Assembly: GCA_963942565.1 (NCBI GenBank)
Contig: OZ012689.1
Location: 22,771,430 to 22,835,429, forward strand
Length of the DNA: 64,000 nucleotides
Reading direction: 5' to 3'
Origin: Maea johnstoni
Lineage: Eukaryota; Annelida; Polychaeta; Spionida; Magelonidae
In this document: piece by piece, positions 35,700-46,149 of the stretch
Layout of the letters: every line of letters starts with the position of its first letter
Numbering within the stretch: position 1 is the stretch's first letter
Position numbers and translations under genes: made by a program
Notes under the pieces: generated by a model
What the model was told of the DNA's origin: nothing
Databases searched by the model: none
The model's input: only the letters and a program-made list of their open reading frames with translations

Positions 35700-38159
35700 A
35701 TGGCTACTGCAAATGATATCATCTTAATTGCCATATTTGGCGCTGTTGCATTTCTTTATTTCCTGTTCATATGCACCTATTGCAGCTACCGCTTCTGCAT
35801 TGTGAAAAGTCGCAAGGAGCCGAAAATCGTTTTCGTCCAGGAGGCGCCTGCGGGCAACGGTGATGAGGGCCAAAATACGAACATCCAGAACATACAGCAG
35901 CCCGAGAACAACAACATCATAACCACCACCGTCAACGGGAGTAATAATTTCATATTTAAGCGAAACGGACAGGTGACGGCAAAGGTTACCGAAAACCATA
36001 TCAAAGCGCCACCTATCATCGAACCTGTTATTGAATCGCCACCCCCTCCGCCCCCACAGGTAGAATTGGAGGAAGATGATGACCTCAAATATGTCTACAA
36101 TGATCCTATGTTTAGCTATGATAAAAAGGAGACAGATAACCAAAGTCAATTGAGCAGTGAAACGAATTACTCAGAAACTTTGGAGAAGGGCGCGGAGGAT
36201 GATAATAACCTCAGAGTGCAAATGCCAGATATCGTGGTCACATTAGACGAAAAGGATAAGTTAAAAACAAACACACATACCACACGGGATATTGCTGAGG
36301 TGAACAATACAAATAACATTGTTGTTGCAAGTGAAAACAACATGATGCAGAACAATCCAGGGCAGAACCATGTGCATACACAGAGGTACAGTGAAGTCAC
36401 CCGAATGGCCTCCCAGGAGAGGGTTGTCTATAATAATGGCGTGCTTCAAGATAAGGATGTACACAACGTGAACAGCAATCCTCAGGATGGGATGTTCATT
36501 AGTATAGGTCCACCTCAAGACAGGGTGGTCCACAGTATTGGTCAGTCACAGGCAGGAGGGGGGACGGTCACCAATGTCCGGCAGCCACAGGTGCATGCTA
36601 GTGTAGTCCACACCAATGGTCAACCACAACCACAACACCAACACCAACCACAGGAGCGGCTCATCCATAATATCACCCAGCAGCAGCCTCAGCCTGAGAG
36701 GGTCATTATAAACAACGGTCAGTCGCAGGAGAGAGTGGTCTACAACAGCGCTGCTCATGCTCAACCACAAGATAGGATAATTCTCAACATCGGGAACCCT
36801 CAGGATCAAGGGACGGCCCACCACCACAGCAACGGTGGCCAATCACAAGAAAGGATTGTCTACAATAGCAGCCAACCGCAGAAGTCCATACCGATAAATT
36901 CTGTCACCACACCACTTCAGATAAAGGTAGACCAGGAACCATCTTTTGATGATCACGATCTCCATTCCGACACAACCGGCGGATCTTCGCGTGCAATTCC
37001 TGTACGCCATTTTATGAGCATGCCCCGGGATAAGGAGGGAAAGGAGGAGTTCAGGAGGGAGGAGAATTGGGAGAATGGTCAGGATGCGATCCCAGGAATC
37101 GCCGTAATTCCACCGGATGCTCAGGATGATGATGCGAACCTCTTGGTGAATAAGGATAATATCAAAATTGCCCTCACAGCCATGGAGAAGGAAGAGACAA
37201 TCAAACGCAATCAATCAATCAATCGCGGAGTGACCCCTCCGCTTAGGAGCCCTAAGCAGACCCAGCAGATATTCACCATACAGCAACAGCAACAACAACA
37301 ACTACAACAACAACAACAGCAGCAGCAGCATCAACTCTTACTACAACAGCAAGAATTACAAAAACAACAACAGTTACTGCAACAACAAATACAACAACAA
37401 CAGCAGCAGCTTCAAGAGCAACAGCAACAACAACAACAACATCATCAACAGCAACAACCGCAGGTGCTTCGAGCACCAGTGAGTCCGAGGCAGCCTATAA
37501 GGGTATATGCCACAGGTGGCGCCACTGCTGGGCGTGCTGGTCAGAAAGTCACCGGCCAGAATATGATGGCGAAAACTACGTATCAACCCCACATGGTCAT
37601 GGTGCCCAATCAAGCTGGTAACATCGACAAGCGAGCTCAAGGCACCCTTTATGCAAATCAGGCCAAGGTCGTACCAAGGTCGCCCAGAGTTGTGCGCCAC
37701 GAGCAGCCGGTGCAGCAGGTTGTCTATCGAGCGCCGCAACAAACGATCACGAGAAAAGTCCACCAGCATCGCTCAAATTCACCCGCCCAGCAAACACAAC
37801 AACAAAAGTACATTTTAGTCCCAGTTCCGCAAAATCAAACAGGAACCGTCCTCCGACACCATACTTCCCACGAAAATCTTCCACGCGGCGCACAAAAACC
37901 CAAGATGGTTATGCGTGCCAGTTCCGATACCTCGCCCGGGCCTAAGCAATTAACTCTCGCTCGACCTCAAAGGGTTCAGTACCAGGTGGTGAGCCAAGGT
38001 CAAGGTCAACCAAAACAACAGGTGGCAGCACCAGTTCAGGGTTATCGGGTTCAGCAGGTGCACCAAGCGAACCCCGCAGGAGCTAGGGGTCAAAGGTTAC
38101 AACCAACGCAAACCATTCTGGTGCCCCAAGCAAAAAAGACCACATTTAAGGTGATCTAG
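35700..38159 (+). CDS. single-pass membrane protein with long Q-rich disordered tail (819 aa), family not recognised
   Basis: This uninterrupted 819-codon frame starts in good context (aaaATGG). Residues 1-6 are followed by one hydrophobic segment at about 7-35, then basic residues (KSRKEPK). The positive-inside rule therefore predicts a short outside N terminus and a cytoplasmic tail; there is no second membrane segment. The tail has an acidic, proline-rich stretch (103-130, six consecutive prolines at 114-119), eight degenerate repeats with core Q-E/D-R-V/I-V/I-x-N (about 239-391), an acidic/basic linker (412-510), a Gln block broken by Leu and His (521-587, mostly CAA with some CAG), and a basic Q/P-rich C terminus ending FKVI. 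I see no enzymatic domain or catalytic motif. A scaffold or signalling-adaptor role is only inference. No splice signal is needed for the reading frame, so it is either a one-coding-exon gene or one giant exon. Parts of its first codons are duplicated upstream, and its last codons belong to a downstream 65-bp tandem repeat. Confidence 0.85.
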   Translation: MATANDIILIAIFGAVAFLYFLFICTYCSYRFCIVKSRKEPKIVFVQEAPAGNGDEGQNTNIQNIQQPENNNIITTTVNGSNNFIFKRNGQVTAKVTENHIKAPPIIEPVIESPPPPPPQVELEEDDDLKYVYNDPMFSYDKKETDNQSQLSSETNYSETLEKGAEDDNNLRVQMPDIVVTLDEKDKLKTNTHTTRDIAEVNNTNNIVVASENNMMQNNPGQNHVHTQRYSEVTRMASQERVVYNNGVLQDKDVHNVNSNPQDGMFISIGPPQDRVVHSIGQSQAGGGTVTNVRQPQVHASVVHTNGQPQPQHQHQPQERLIHNITQQQPQPERVIINNGQSQERVVYNSAAHAQPQDRIILNIGNPQDQGTAHHHSNGGQSQERIVYNSSQPQKSIPINSVTTPLQIKVDQEPSFDDHDLHSDTTGGSSRAIPVRHFMSMPRDKEGKEEFRREENWENGQDAIPGIAVIPPDAQDDDANLLVNKDNIKIALTAMEKEETIKRNQSINRGVTPPLRSPKQTQQIFTIQQQQQQQLQQQQQQQQHQLLLQQQELQKQQQLLQQQIQQQQQQLQEQQQQQQQHHQQQQPQVLRAPVSPRQPIRVYATGGATAGRAGQKVTGQNMMAKTTYQPHMVMVPNQAGNIDKRAQGTLYANQAKVVPRSPRVVRHEQPVQQVVYRAPQQTITRKVHQHRSNSPAQQTQQQKYILVPVPQNQTGTVLRHHTSHENLPRGAQKPKMVMRASSDTSPGPKQLTLARPQRVQYQVVSQGQGQPKQQVAAPVQGYRVQQVHQANPAGARGQRLQPTQTILVPQAKKTTFKVI

Positions 38160-38345
38160 ATTATCCACGGGATTGACCTACTATTCTTTGACCATATATA
38201 GGATTACCACATTAGGTGATCTAGATAATCCATGGGATTAACCTACTATTCTTTGACCATGTATAGGATTATCATACAAGGTGATCTAAATGATCCACGG
38301 GATTATCAACCTACTATTCTTTGACTATATATAGGATTATCATAT
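38148..38345 (+). repeat. 65-bp tandem repeat (3 copies) starting at the last codons of the Q-rich gene
   Basis: AGGTGATCTAGAT..ATCCAYGGGATT recurs with a period of 65 bp at about 38150, 38215 and 38280. The first copy contributes the final codons V-I-stop. Each unit ends in CTACTATTCTTTGA(C)CATATATAGGATTA. No AATAAA is evident within the next 400 bp. Confidence 0.8.
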
Positions 38346-38748
38346 CATATTCTAAGGAGCCTTCGTCTGATACATATGCATAGGATTGCATAGGATTACT
38401 GTTACCAAGCAAAAGGAGTATTACAACTACAATGATAATAACTAACCTCAATGACGGTAATATTGAATCTTCACAAGGTGCAAATTGAAAGTTCACATGG
38501 AGTTGGATTTCCAATGTTAGTCTGCAGTCTATGGAAAATATGTGAAAGCCCAAATACAAATATACATGTAACAGGGCTCATTCAGAGGCACAATGGAACT
38601 CAAATACATGCAGTTCCAGAGTTGGCTCAAGGTCTTCGGGGAAAGGGTTCCAATGTATAGGATCTATATAATCATAGCAAATATAGAGGACTTCATTAAC
38701 TCCACAATGAAAGACTGCAGTAGTTTCAGTGATTGCTAAGTTTCGTTC
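38346..38748. other. downstream flank / possible 3' UTR of the Q-rich gene
   Basis: AT-rich sequence; no AATAAA is seen and no other gene is recognised. Confidence 0.35.
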
Positions 38749-38959
38749 TTAACCCCTCTAATGCTGAAGCTTCTTTCATCCAAAGCACAAGGAGGCAAAG
38801 AATTTTGAAAACAATTTAAACCCTGTAATGTTGGTAATAATTGGCTGACTCATCATAAGCACTCTCAGATGAGTACTCATATGCCAGGGTTTTGATTACT
38901 TTTCATGTTTTGCCTCATTTTGTATTGGCCAAATTAGCCACCAGCAGCATAAGGGTTAA
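38749..38959 (+). mobile_element. family A MITE, complete
   Basis: TTAACCCCTCTAATGCTGAAG to CAGCATAAGGGTTAA. It is the first MITE after the large gene. Confidence 0.85.
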
Positions 38960-39019
38960 TAGGTATTTCTACAGCATTTGAGGATGAGTACAGATATACT
39001 GATAGCATGGGTTCACACC

Positions 39020-39389
39020 CTAACCCTTTCATACCTGAAGCACCCTAAAAGTACCCTCACTAATTTAGTGATATCTTTCAGAATAAATCATATTTCATAA
39101 AATATTCAATGGAGAAACGCTAATCAGAACTAAACCAGCAATTTTCCTTTAAAAAGTTTACTAACATATGTAAAATTCCCGAAGTATTTGGAATATACTG
39201 AGCCATCCAGAAGACACTTTTCAAGATCATGTGATAAAGTTGCCAGTGAATTGGGATTAGGCAGTGTTTTTTGCCGGGTATTTCAGTGTTCTCCGCAACT
39301 GGCGACTTAAAATATAACAAAAATATGACAGAAAAAGTGAGGATTGAAATTGAAATTCTCAAAGTCATCTTCAGGCATGAAAGGGTTAA
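39020..39389. mobile_element. long TTAA element related to family B (370 bp)
   Basis: The tips are CTAACCCTTTCATACCTGAAG and, inverted, TTAACCCTTTCATGCCTGAAG, nearly perfect over 21 bp. It is longer than typical B and the interior is different (GCCGGGTATTTCAGTGTTC), so it may be a separate subfamily or an ancestor of B. Confidence 0.65.
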
Positions 39390-39689
39390 CAATGGAGTTT
39401 CGCAACTATTACTGCATGTCCCTTTTTGTCATTGGGATTGTAAAAATCACGAGTTGTAAACACATTTTTTGCAATGACAATGTGGAGATATAGAGAATCG
39501 TGTGCTAAGCAATAGGTATATGCTATTTCTGTCTCCAATATTCAAACAGAGAAAAAGTTTATTCATGTTCTTCAACGATGCGTGCTGATGATATCATCCA
39601 CTAGCTGTGTATGTTACGAGGATGACTTGGTAGTTATGATACATGTAGCTGATATAGACAAGCTGATGTATTACGTTATGGTATGTGTA

Positions 39690-39746
39690 TTAACCCCTTT
39701 CAACCTGGAGGGGATACTTGGTCCGACAAATGTGCAAATATCTTAA
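39690..39746 (+). mobile_element. B-like head fragment beside family A
   Basis: TTAACCCCTTTCAACCTGGAG...GTCCGACAAATGTGCAAATATC is nearly repeated at 40055-40110, so the A copies here lie between two related B-like heads. Confidence 0.5.
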
Positions 39747-39952
39747 CCCTTCCAATATTGAGGCTACTTTCGTCCAAAGCACAAGGATGCAGAAATTTTG
39801 AAAACCATTTAAACCCTGTCATGTTGGTATTTGTTGGATAGCTCTCACTGAGTGCTCTCAGATGCGTACCCATGGGCCAGGGATTCAGTCATTTTTTCAG
39901 GTTGTTTGCACTTTGTATTGTCCAAATTAGGCAACAGCAGCATAAGAGTTAA
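39743..39952 (+). mobile_element. family A MITE, complete
   Basis: TTAACCCTTCCAATATTGAGG to CAGCATAAGAGTTAA. Confidence 0.85.
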
Positions 39953-40000
39953 CCATATGTTTACAAATAGAATTACGCATTTAGATATTTCCATGCCATA

Positions 40001-40058
40001 AGGTTTTTTGCATCATTTTGTACTGGGCCAAATTAGGCACCAGCAGCAAAAGGGTTAA
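40001..40058 (+). mobile_element. family A right-end fragment
   Basis: AGGTTTTTTGCATCATTTTG to CAGCAGCAAAAGGGTTAA. Confidence 0.7.
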
Positions 40059-40271
40059 CTCCGTCCAACCTGGAGGGTACACTTGGTCGGACAATGCACA
40101 AATATCTTAATAATGAGGAAACATATTTTAACAAGAAATGGCTGAAAGTTGATGTTCCTGTTGGGTTCAACAATTCCTCTTCAAATATCTGTCAAATATT
40201 TCTCTATTCAATGAATTATGTTCAAAGCAAATTGCCAGACCATGTGTGCACTGCTGACGCAAATGAGTTAA
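40055..40271 (+). mobile_element. family B-like MITE
   Basis: TTAACTCCGTCCAACCTGGAG to GCAAATGAGTTAA, starting at the TTAA shared with the preceding A fragment. Confidence 0.6.
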
Positions 40272-40422
40272 AAAAGCTTCCCCAGGGTTTGATAACAAGG
40301 CTGCTTTAGGGACCTTTGCTACTATAATATTATAGGGCACCTGACTCTATATATTCAGGGTCCTCAGGTGGCAATATGGGGCTCCATTTATCAAAAATAG
40401 CAAATTCTTAGGTTTACATTCT

Positions 40423-40631
40423 GTTTTCCATGCTGAGGCTACTTTCATCTATGGCAGAAAAATACAAAAATTTTTGAAAACTATCTAAACCCGATCATAT
40501 TGGTATTCATTGGAAAGCTCTTGCTGAGTACTATCAGATGAGTACCCACATGCCAGTGTTTCAGAGATTTTTCAGCTTTTTGGCATCATTTTTGTGATGA
40601 CCAAATTAGCCACCAGCAGCCAAAGGGTTAA
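40423..40631 (+). mobile_element. family A MITE, left tip worn
   Basis: TTTTCCATGCTGAGGCTACTT to CAGCAGCCAAAGGGTTAA. Confidence 0.8.
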
Positions 40632-40734
40632 CATAAGGCAAAACTATACTAATGCTTGCAGTAACATTTGAAGGAAATTGAATAGGAATTATTACTGATC
40701 CCTATATCATTTCATCATTTTGAAAATAACTAAG

Positions 40735-40990
40735 GAATAAAATGTAAGATCCTATTATATCTATGTGAGAGTTATATGTTCTATTTCAATAAACATTATC
40801 CTCTTTTAAATATTATTGGAAATGTATTTTATTTAGAAGATGCTCTGAAAATATGTTCCATCACTGAAGGCATAAATGGGTTAAAGATTTATGCTGCACA
40901 TAATATCATTGAAAATGTATTTGAATTGGAAGACATTCTGAAAATATTCAGGTCTTGTTTGATCACAGTGGGCATGAAAGGGTTTAAACT
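40735..40990 (+). mobile_element. two family B right-side fragments in tandem
   Basis: GAAGGCATAAATGGGTTAA (ends 40884) and GTGGGCATGAAAGGGTTTAA (ends about 40986) each follow an AAAATATTC/GTTC... B-like interior. ATTTATGCTGCACATAA / CTTGTGCTGCACATAA after each marks a local duplication. Confidence 0.5.
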
Positions 40991-41018
40991 TGTGCTGCAC
41001 ATAAGGTCCTTGTGGTGT

Positions 41019-41251
41019 CCTGGGGCGGGTTTTCTTTGGTTTGGTTTAGCCTCGGGTTCGACGTGGGCCTTGTTCAAAACCATAAACGTTGATCAACTTT
41101 GATCCAACGTATCCTGTTCAGATCGTCAACGCAAGTAAACGTTGATACAGTTCAGATTCCGTTTTCCCACCACGTTGATCAATGTTGATGGTCCTGAACA
41201 ACGCCCAGTCGAACACGAGGCTAAACCAAACCAAAGAAAACCCACCCCAGG
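41019..41251. mobile_element. palindromic MITE, about 58-bp inverted ends
   Basis: Left CCTGGGGCGGGTTTTC...TTTAGCCTCG.GTTCGAC...TTGTTCA is matched by the inverse at the right. The middle continues the palindrome (ACCATAAACGTTGATCAA / TTGATCAATGTTGATGGT). No clear target duplication is seen, so the superfamily is open. Confidence 0.8.
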
Positions 41252-41713
41252 TTTCCTCCACAGAGCCCGAGTAACTATCATGCTGGTCATGACAGGAAAT
41301 GGTCACATAGAACTTTTTAAAGTCACTAGTTACAACTTTCACCCTCACAAGCACGCTTAAACTCCTATAAGCTGCAAGCCGGTGTATCATATACTTCCTT
41401 ACCTAAATATACCACTTCTTTGTAGTTATTTCCAATAAAACCGCTTTTATACTCATTTTTCCACTGCAAGTGGAAATCTTTAAGACTGTCTATTCTTGCG
41501 GTAACTCCCCTCCTACACTGCCACAGCTGACTGCATTTGACCCATAAAGATAAGGACCTCACCTGCATGGCCAGTACCTGCCAGATAGATAGCGTTCTCT
41601 AGGGAGAGTGAACGACAGGAAGCATAGCGGCAGCACAGTGTGCCTTTGCCAGCGACACTCCACAAGTTGAGTGGCAGCGATGGTACTTTATGTGCACATT
41701 TCCTGTAATGGTG
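41252..41713. other. no gene seen
   Basis: 41560-41690 is GC-richer with repeated GCAGC/CAGCG but no supported frame. Confidence 0.4.
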
Positions 41714-41986
41714 TTACCTAATTTATACACTGAAGAGCTCCTCTAAAAATAGTTGTCTGTACCTACTAGGAATAGTTGTCAGTATCTGGGATACTTCGGG
41801 TGTTAGCTTGGGAATGAAGAATGATATAGCAACATATTTGAAGGAGAGCTTTTGGTAGTGTGCGTACCAACATACCTGCTATGTACATTTCTCCTTCAAA
41901 TATTTTCCCAACTCTGCTTCTGCCTGAAGGATATCACCTAGTAAGTTGTGAGGCCGTTTTTGGATGATACAGGTATGAATGGGTCA
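41714..41986 (+). mobile_element. family B MITE with internal duplication
   Basis: The right half is clear (CATATTTGAAGGAGAGCTTTTGG, CTCCTTCAAATATTTTCCC, GATACAGGTATGAATGGGTCAA). The left half has two copies of an AATAGTTGTC.GTA motif. Confidence 0.6.
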
Positions 41987-42744
41987 AGGCAGTCTTTGCA
42001 TGGGAGGATGAAAATAATGTTTGCTTTCCCTCTAACCTTAGACTATGTTATTTCTTCCCTCTAATGGTGACATTTAAACCATTCCCATCCGCCTTCCAAA
42101 CCTTTTCACAAAAATTTTGACAATCACGTGAAAGTCTAAAAGCACAGTGTTACAGGTACATGGAGCTTTAGAGATATACATCTTTCCTGCAATTAAGGTA
42201 GTATTCACACGTCTAAACCCTATATAACAATATCTTCCTCATAAAAGCATATTTCAAAAAATATTTGAAAGAGAAATATCTGTGAGATGACCTTCATTGG
42301 TTGTATCATTTTTGTATATCTGTATGACCTTTTGATCCAAAAATCTGCTTAGTACCATCAAGTATGCAAAACATTTAAATATTTGAACAAATCATAGCAC
42401 TATTTGCACAACATTGCATGTGTATAGGTAAACTTATTTGCAGTCTGCAAATATTTAGATAATACTTGCAATAAGGATGTATGTATACATACATACATAA
42501 GCACCCTTCCAATACTGTGAATTATTCCTATGTTCAAATTCATTTTCAAGTATATATAAGCATGATCGAGACATAAACATCAAAAGGATATCCAGCATGA
42601 ATGGGGTAACAGTATTCTAATCATAGAGTTTATCCGAGTGCAATATGGAAGATATTTCAGCTTGTCTAAATGCCACGCCTCTCTAAAGGCAAGGGGGCCT
42701 TGGGGTTGCCAGAGGCCTGTCAAACTGGGCCACCCTTTTTTTAA
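41987..42744. other. decayed repeats, no gene
   Basis: B-like tails end near 42610 (CAGCATGAATGGGGTAA). A GC-richer patch GCAAGGGGGCCTTGGGG lies at about 42683-42710. Confidence 0.35.
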
Positions 42745-42955
42745 GCCATTAATAGAAATTGTCGTCAAGATCTTTAATAATTTTGATAATAACTTTAGAA
42801 TTGAAAATGATTTTACAAAATATTTGTAGGAGGGATGTTGGTAGTGTTCTTACAAAGATTTCTCCTTCAAATATTTTCCTAATTATGCTTTCACTCAGGA
42901 GATTTCATCAAAATTGTTGGTTTGGTTTTGGCCGCTCCGAGCATTGATGGGTTAA
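42745..42955 (+). mobile_element. family B MITE
   Basis: The interior is close to consensus: GATAATAACTTTAGAATTG, ACAAAATATTTGTAGGAGG, CTCCTTCAAATATTTTCC. It ends CCGAGCATTGATGGGTTAA; the left tip has drifted. Confidence 0.75.
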
Positions 42956-43135
42956 TCACTGCACTTCTGCAGCAATTGTAGGGAAGTAAAGTGCTAAGGT
43001 TGAGCACTTAAAGTGAACGCTGGCTAATGGAAATTAAAACAATAACTGCTGTGCAATTAGTTGCAAAAATAAGGCGAACAAAAGGGCATCTGGTTACACA
43101 TAAAAGAGTTTTGATTTGCTGTGTTATACATCAAT

Positions 43136-43345
43136 TTAACCCTTCCAATGCTGAGGCTACTTTCGTCCAAAGTGTGAAGATACAAAGATTTTTGAAAACC
43201 ATCTTAACCCTGTCATGTTAGTATTCAATAGATAGCTCTCACTGAGTGCTCTCAGATGAGTACCCACATGCCAGTGTTTCAGCCATTTTTGGCTTTTTTG
43301 CATGATTTGTATTGGCAAAATTAGCCACCAGCGGAATAAGGGTAA
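43136..43345 (+). mobile_element. family A MITE, complete
   Basis: TTAACCCTTCCAATGCTGAGG to CAGCGGAATAAGGGTAA; the right target site has drifted. Confidence 0.85.
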
Positions 43346-43933
43346 AGAACATAGAGCTCTTAAAAAATAACTTAACTTCATGATGAAAGGGATGTTTATG
43401 TGTGTAAAACAAGAATTTTTCAAGCTGTTTACTAATAAAAGTGTGATTTATATAGATAAATATGTTGATATGATATATACTGGAAAATGAAAATGCTTAT
43501 ATTTAAAGCAAAAGCATGTGTTGCTGTATATTATTGAAATTATAAAGCCACGAAAAATGTTTTTTATTTCTGAAAATTTCAAAACCCATCTGGAGACCAA
43601 GATATGCAGGAGGAAAGATGAATGAATTTAGTAAATTTTATGAGAGGAAATTATTGCATGAAGAAAATTATTGCAATAAAACCTACTCTTGCATTTCTGC
43701 CACTTTTTTATGTGGTATACAGTGTTATTTACCTACAGACCGTATCAGGAGCCAGTAATAACCAAGGGGTTTTAAACTGAACTTGAGGCTTTAAAACCCT
43801 CACTGTCCCCCAAACAACGATTATGAGCGACATTTATTTCTAGGGTAAGAGTTAAGATTAAGCCTAGAGTTGAATCCTGAAGCATATCATTGCAACTGGC
43901 CCCTGGTTACCCAGTTATGCAGTGCTGATCCAC
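43346..43933. other. no gene seen
   Basis: AT-rich sequence with chance frames only. Confidence 0.4.
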
Positions 43934-44146
43934 ATAACACTTATGCTGCTTCTGGCTAATTTTGCTAAAACAAAAATGATGCAAAACATGGAGAAATGAC
44001 TGAAACCCTGCCAAATGGGTACTCATCTGAGAGTACTCCGCGATAGCTTTCCAATGAATACCAACATGACAGGGTATAGATGGTTTTCAACAATCTTTGC
44101 ATTCTTGTGCTTTTGACGAAAGTCGCCTCAGCATTGAAAGAGTTAA
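43934..44146 (-). mobile_element. family A MITE, inverted
   Basis: ATAACACTTATGCTGCTTCTGG to CAGCATTGAAAGAGTTAA. Confidence 0.8.
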
Positions 44147-44167
44147 ACATAGCAGATGACTAGGCAG

Positions 44168-44462
44168 GTACTTAGCCAGGACCCGTCCTACCTGTCTTTT
44201 GGACAGGTAGTTTCCTAAAAACCTCTTGTTTGGACAGGCAAAATTTTCAATTTTGACTTTTGGGGTGTAATAACCAAATATTTTCCTAACGAACCATATT
44301 CTAGGTCATAGCTGAAGTGTAAATTGCCCTTTTTGACACACTAAGCTATTAAATGTAGCTGGTATAAGGATTTGAAGTAGATAAGTAGCTAAATACTGGA
44401 CGGGCAAAAATTTTGAAATTCCTATTTTGTACAGCCATTTTTGAAATCCTGGCTAAGACCCT
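44168..44462 (+). mobile_element. family D dispersed repeat
   Basis: This begins CTTAGCCAGGACC and ends AAATCCTGGCTAAGACC, so the tips are inverted. A subterminal hairpin ACCTGTC-TTTTG-GACAGGT follows the left tip. Other copies are at 4775-5045 (inverted) and, by tips and layout, 26956-27251. Confidence 0.65.
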
Positions 44463-44507
44463 GTGACTAGGGCAAACATTTTTTTCTAGGACTAACTTAC
44501 CCATAAC

Positions 44508-44975
44508 TTATAATTCATGTAAAGAGATAACAGTGCTCCGAAAACATGCAGAGTTACTAAACCCATTCATGCCTGTGGCAACCGCAAAGGGTTGATCAAA
44601 TGTAAGAAAAAGCATTAATGAAATCAGAGATATAGATAGAACTCTCTGATGAAATGATGTACTCGATAAGCCAGCATGATAATTCATGTAAAGAGAGAAA
44701 AGTGCTCTGAATACATGCAGAATTACTAAACCAATTCATGCCTGTAGCAACCGCAAAGGGTTGATCAAATGTAAGAAAAAGCATTAATGAAATCAGAGAT
44801 ATAGATAGATCTGCTGATGAAATGATGTACTCAATAAGCCAGCATGATAATTCATGTAAAGAGAGAAAAGTGCTCTGAAAACATGCAGAATTACTAAACC
44901 CATTCATGCCTGTAGCAACCGCAAAGGGTTAATCAAATGAAAATGAAATGATGTACTTGATAAGCCTGCTAAATG
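44508..44975 (+). repeat. 169-bp tandem repeat, 2.8 copies, containing a family B head
   Basis: AATTCATGTAAAGAGA.AA.AGTGCTC marks unit starts at about 44513, 44681 and 44849. Each unit carries CTAAACC.ATTCATGCCTGT.GCAACCGC, i.e. a B tip, then AAAGCATTAATGAAATCAGAG. The last unit has lost about 65 bp. Near-identity implies recent amplification. Confidence 0.85.
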
Positions 44976-45141
44976 TATGATGCAAGCATCAACCCATGGA
45001 TGAATTTTCAACTCTTCTTCGTTTTTTGTGAATTCTTTCTCCATTCCTACTATATTTACATGATAAGTAAGCTGCTACTGCAGAGGGATTCCAAGAATTT
45101 ATCTTGTAAATTCCAGTACTTTCTAAGAATTCTAAGCTACA

Positions 45142-45356
45142 TTAACCCTTTCAATGCTGAGGCTACTTTCATCCAAAGCACACAAACGCTAAAACTTTTT
45201 TAAACCATGCCAACCCTGTCATGTTGGTATTCATTGGAAAGCTCTCACTGAGCACTTTCAGATGAGTACCCATTTGCCAGGTTTTTTTTAGTCATTTTTC
45301 ATGTATTTTTTCATCATTTTGTATTGGCCAAATTAGCCATCAGCAGCATAAAGTAT
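45142..45356 (+). mobile_element. family A MITE, right tip worn
   Basis: TTAACCCTTTCAATGCTGAGG to CATCAGCAGCATAAAGTATAGG. Confidence 0.8.
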
Positions 45357-46149
45357 AGGTAAGGATCAACAGTTGGAGACCATGGTTGTCAAGGAGATAT
45401 CCAAACAAGAAAGGGATAAATTCAGATATTCCCATGAAAGAATTCTTGCCTTTTTAGTGAACTAGCCATGCAGATAAATAAAAGTTTAACCAAGTCTGCA
45501 CTTATATGCAAAAATGTCCATTTTGTTGACTAGTAAATTCAGTCAAAGCGATATGTATACCTAAGCAAATGAAGCTGAGAAAATACTTGGAATATGCTAT
45601 GATTTCCTACAAAGTCTCATCCACATTTGATAAGGGATTGGCTTTCAATTTGGGTCCCTTATCTGAGAAAATACAGGAATTCCCTGGAAAATACTAGGAA
45701 AATGCTAGGATTTCCTTCTAGTACAAAATCTCAGCCACTTTTTATAAGGCAATTTGGCTTTCAGTTCTGTATATTTTCCCCTCCTCTGGGCTTTCAGTTC
45801 TGGCTATTTTCCCCTTCTCTGCATCTTTTCATCAGCTTGTGTGAACTGTGTGGGTGAACTTATGTGCTAAATGAGGCCACAAACCTACAGGTGGTGAGAC
45901 ATTCGCAGAAATATCCTAGAGTTGGAGACAATATCTAAAATACTGAAATAGAATTATGTTCTACAGAAAGGAGACACAACTTTCATTTATAATTTTTGTT
46001 AAATTCTCCCAGATGTTTGAGGAATATGCCTTTACAGAAGACAACTCTAGGTAGAAAAGGGTGTACACTGGCATCTCCTAACCTGCTTGACTAGATTCAG
46101 TATGCAGGGGAGGTCAAGAAACCTTCTCAGCTGACTCATCTCACACTGA
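45357..46149. other. no gene seen
   Basis: Short repeats of GG.TTTC(A/T)(G/A)TTC.G..T (45645, 45754, 45790) and GGAATTCCCTGGAAAATACTAGG-like text; no supported frame. Confidence 0.35.

Noticed and set aside
35724-37769. Six minus-strand frames of 67-141 codons across the large gene
   Set aside because: They lie opposite the well-supported 819-codon frame and are its antisense shadows.
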